Below are positions 62,976-64,000 of a stretch of 64,000 nucleotides of DNA, one piece after another (the first letter of the stretch is position 1; each line of letters opens with the position of its first letter). The DNA is from Piper betle. Taxonomy: Eukaryota; Streptophyta; Magnoliopsida; Piperales; Piperaceae. The DNA is taken from contig JAURVB010014555.1 in NCBI GenBank assembly GCA_033002965.1, positions 62,001 through 126,000 of the forward strand, given 5' to 3'. The notes beneath the pieces are model-generated. The model searched no databases, was not told the origin of the DNA, and saw nothing but the letters and a program-made list of their open reading frames with translations. A program made the translations under genes and the position numbers.

Positions 62976-63328
62976 ATGGCACGGTCGGCTCATACCATTT
63001 ACCCGTTTAGACGGACCACCACTCTTTTTCAAAGGTCAGCCGCCCCGGCCAGCCAACAAGTCCACCGCCGCCGACGCCGCTTCCTGCCACCTACCGCCGA
63101 AGGCCGACCACTCGCCGGCGCTCAGGCCGACCACTCGCCGGCGCTCAGGCCGTCCGCTTCCGCCAAAGACTCCGACTTTGCACCCCGGGCGAGGGCAGAC
63201 GGTTACGATTCCCGGCAAAAAAGACTCCATTGTTTTTTCCTGGCCTCATTTGCTGAGATCTCCTCCTGCATTTGCTGCATGCATTGGCTAGCCTCACTCC
63301 CATTCAGATCTGGGTTTGGCTTCTTCTG
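62976..63328 (+). other. Candidate first exon of a gene running past the right edge
   Basis: A sharp GC rise at 62970-63220 is followed by a pyrimidine-rich leader-like stretch and a good donor, TTCTG|GTGAGC at 63328/63329, after which the DNA turns T-rich like an intron. An ATG at 62976 opens a 118-codon frame that is Arg/Ser/Pro-rich and contains a 23-bp tandem repeat (63102-63147). I recognise no domain, so it may be untranslated leader instead. The coding part would lie outside the window. Confidence 0.35.
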
Positions 63329-64000
63329 GTGAGCATTGGATTTATCAGCAGTGAAAAATGGAGTTGTTTTTTTTCTTTCTTCTTCTTCTTCTTCTTAAGC
63401 TGCTGTTGATCATATTTATGAGCAAAATGGCGATGTTGTTGATCATATCTAGCCGCCTCAATGTGAAAATAATGTGGATTTTTGTAGTTGAAAAAGATGT
63501 TATTTTCGTTTTCTTGAATGGTGACTTTTATAATATGCGGGTTTTGTGTATGTATATTTGTGATCTAAATATGTGCTTGATTGACCTTATCATATTGGCT
63601 GCTTCAATGTGAAAACGGTTCGATTTTTTGCGTATTGAAAATGCTCTTGTCTTTCATATCATATACTGGTTGTGTGTGTGTGTGTGTGTGTGTGGGTGTG
63701 TATGGTTGATTGGCTGCATCATCTAATATGCCAGTTCTACTTAAAATCTGGCATAAAAAGATGTTCTTTTCATATATTTTTTAGATTTTTATTTCATATT
63801 ATATGCTGTTTGTATATGTGTATATGTCATCTGATTATTCTATTGATTTGACTTTATCCTACGGAATCTCATGTCGTTTTTTGCTTTGAATGCTGTTATT
63901 GATCGTATTTTGCTGCCTCAATGTGAAATTACCAGGAACTTTGTAGGGAAAAATATGTTCTTTTTCATGTTTTTTTAAGTGGTGCTTCATATTATATGTT
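63329..64000 (+). other. Probable first intron with loose internal repeats
   Basis: T-rich sequence with a CTT microsatellite at 63379-63396, a TG microsatellite at about 63669-63700 and recurring modules: GCC.CCTCAATGTGAAA at 63452, 63599 and 63911, and TTGATC.TAT and TTCATAT.ATATG.TG around them. No acceptor can be fixed inside the window. The 84-codon frame at 63358-63612 is hydrophobic only because of the T-richness. Confidence 0.4.

Noticed and set aside
1..64000. CRISPR arrays, bacterial operons or phage modules
   Set aside because: None seen; introns, plant gene families and retrotransposons show nuclear plant DNA, and the direct repeats found are large tandems or TE copies.

Overview
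The window is nuclear DNA of a flowering plant. It is AT-rich, its genes are split by many short introns, it carries plant-only families (an RWP-RK/RKD factor, a plastid sigma factor relic, an AVT1 amino-acid transporter, a SAUR), and much of the rest is retrotransposon and inverted-repeat debris. I cannot place it closer than angiosperm.

Layout: 1-1811 is the end of a Ty3/gypsy chromovirus: chromodomain, polypurine tract, LTR, then a primer-binding site. 2848-5530 (minus) is an RKD-type RWP-RK gene with six recognisable exons. 6118-11215 is TE debris: a TIR element, a copy of a host intron segment, and a decayed Ty1/copia pol split by unknown DNA. About 11900-14908 is a diverged reverse-oriented LTR-like block holding a nested GC-rich element. 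16754-19270 (minus) is an intact ten-exon gene for an endonuclease/exonuclease/phosphatase-fold, EF-hand protein. 20894-22571 is a long-TIR element with an hAT-type MITE nested in it. 24334-28140 (minus) is a SIG6-like sigma factor pseudogene.

28140-33900 is gene-poor. 34616-43144 (plus) is an intact twelve-exon AVT1 transporter gene; one of its introns is a clear U12-type AT-AC intron and another is about 4 kb and full of repeats. 44460-44804 (minus) is an intronless SAUR. 46033-49399 is a large inverted repeat with arms of about 1.4 kb. 50756-53784 and 57386-60504 are two solo LTRs of one family, each with a target-site duplication; the second was later caught in a tandem duplication of about 1.07 kb reaching 61849. 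The last kilobase looks like the leader exon and first intron of a gene that continues past the window.

The genes look independent, with no shared pathway: a transcription factor, a nuclease-like calcium-binding protein, a vacuolar amino-acid transporter and an auxin-response protein. I see no operon, CRISPR array, rRNA gene or intact tRNA gene. The best 'second look' items are the AT-AC intron with 20- and 24-nt micro-exons beside it, the solo-LTR tandem duplication, the near-perfect 42-bp hairpin interrupted by the second solo LTR, the 3.4 kb foldback, and the pol-LTR-PBS order at the left edge.
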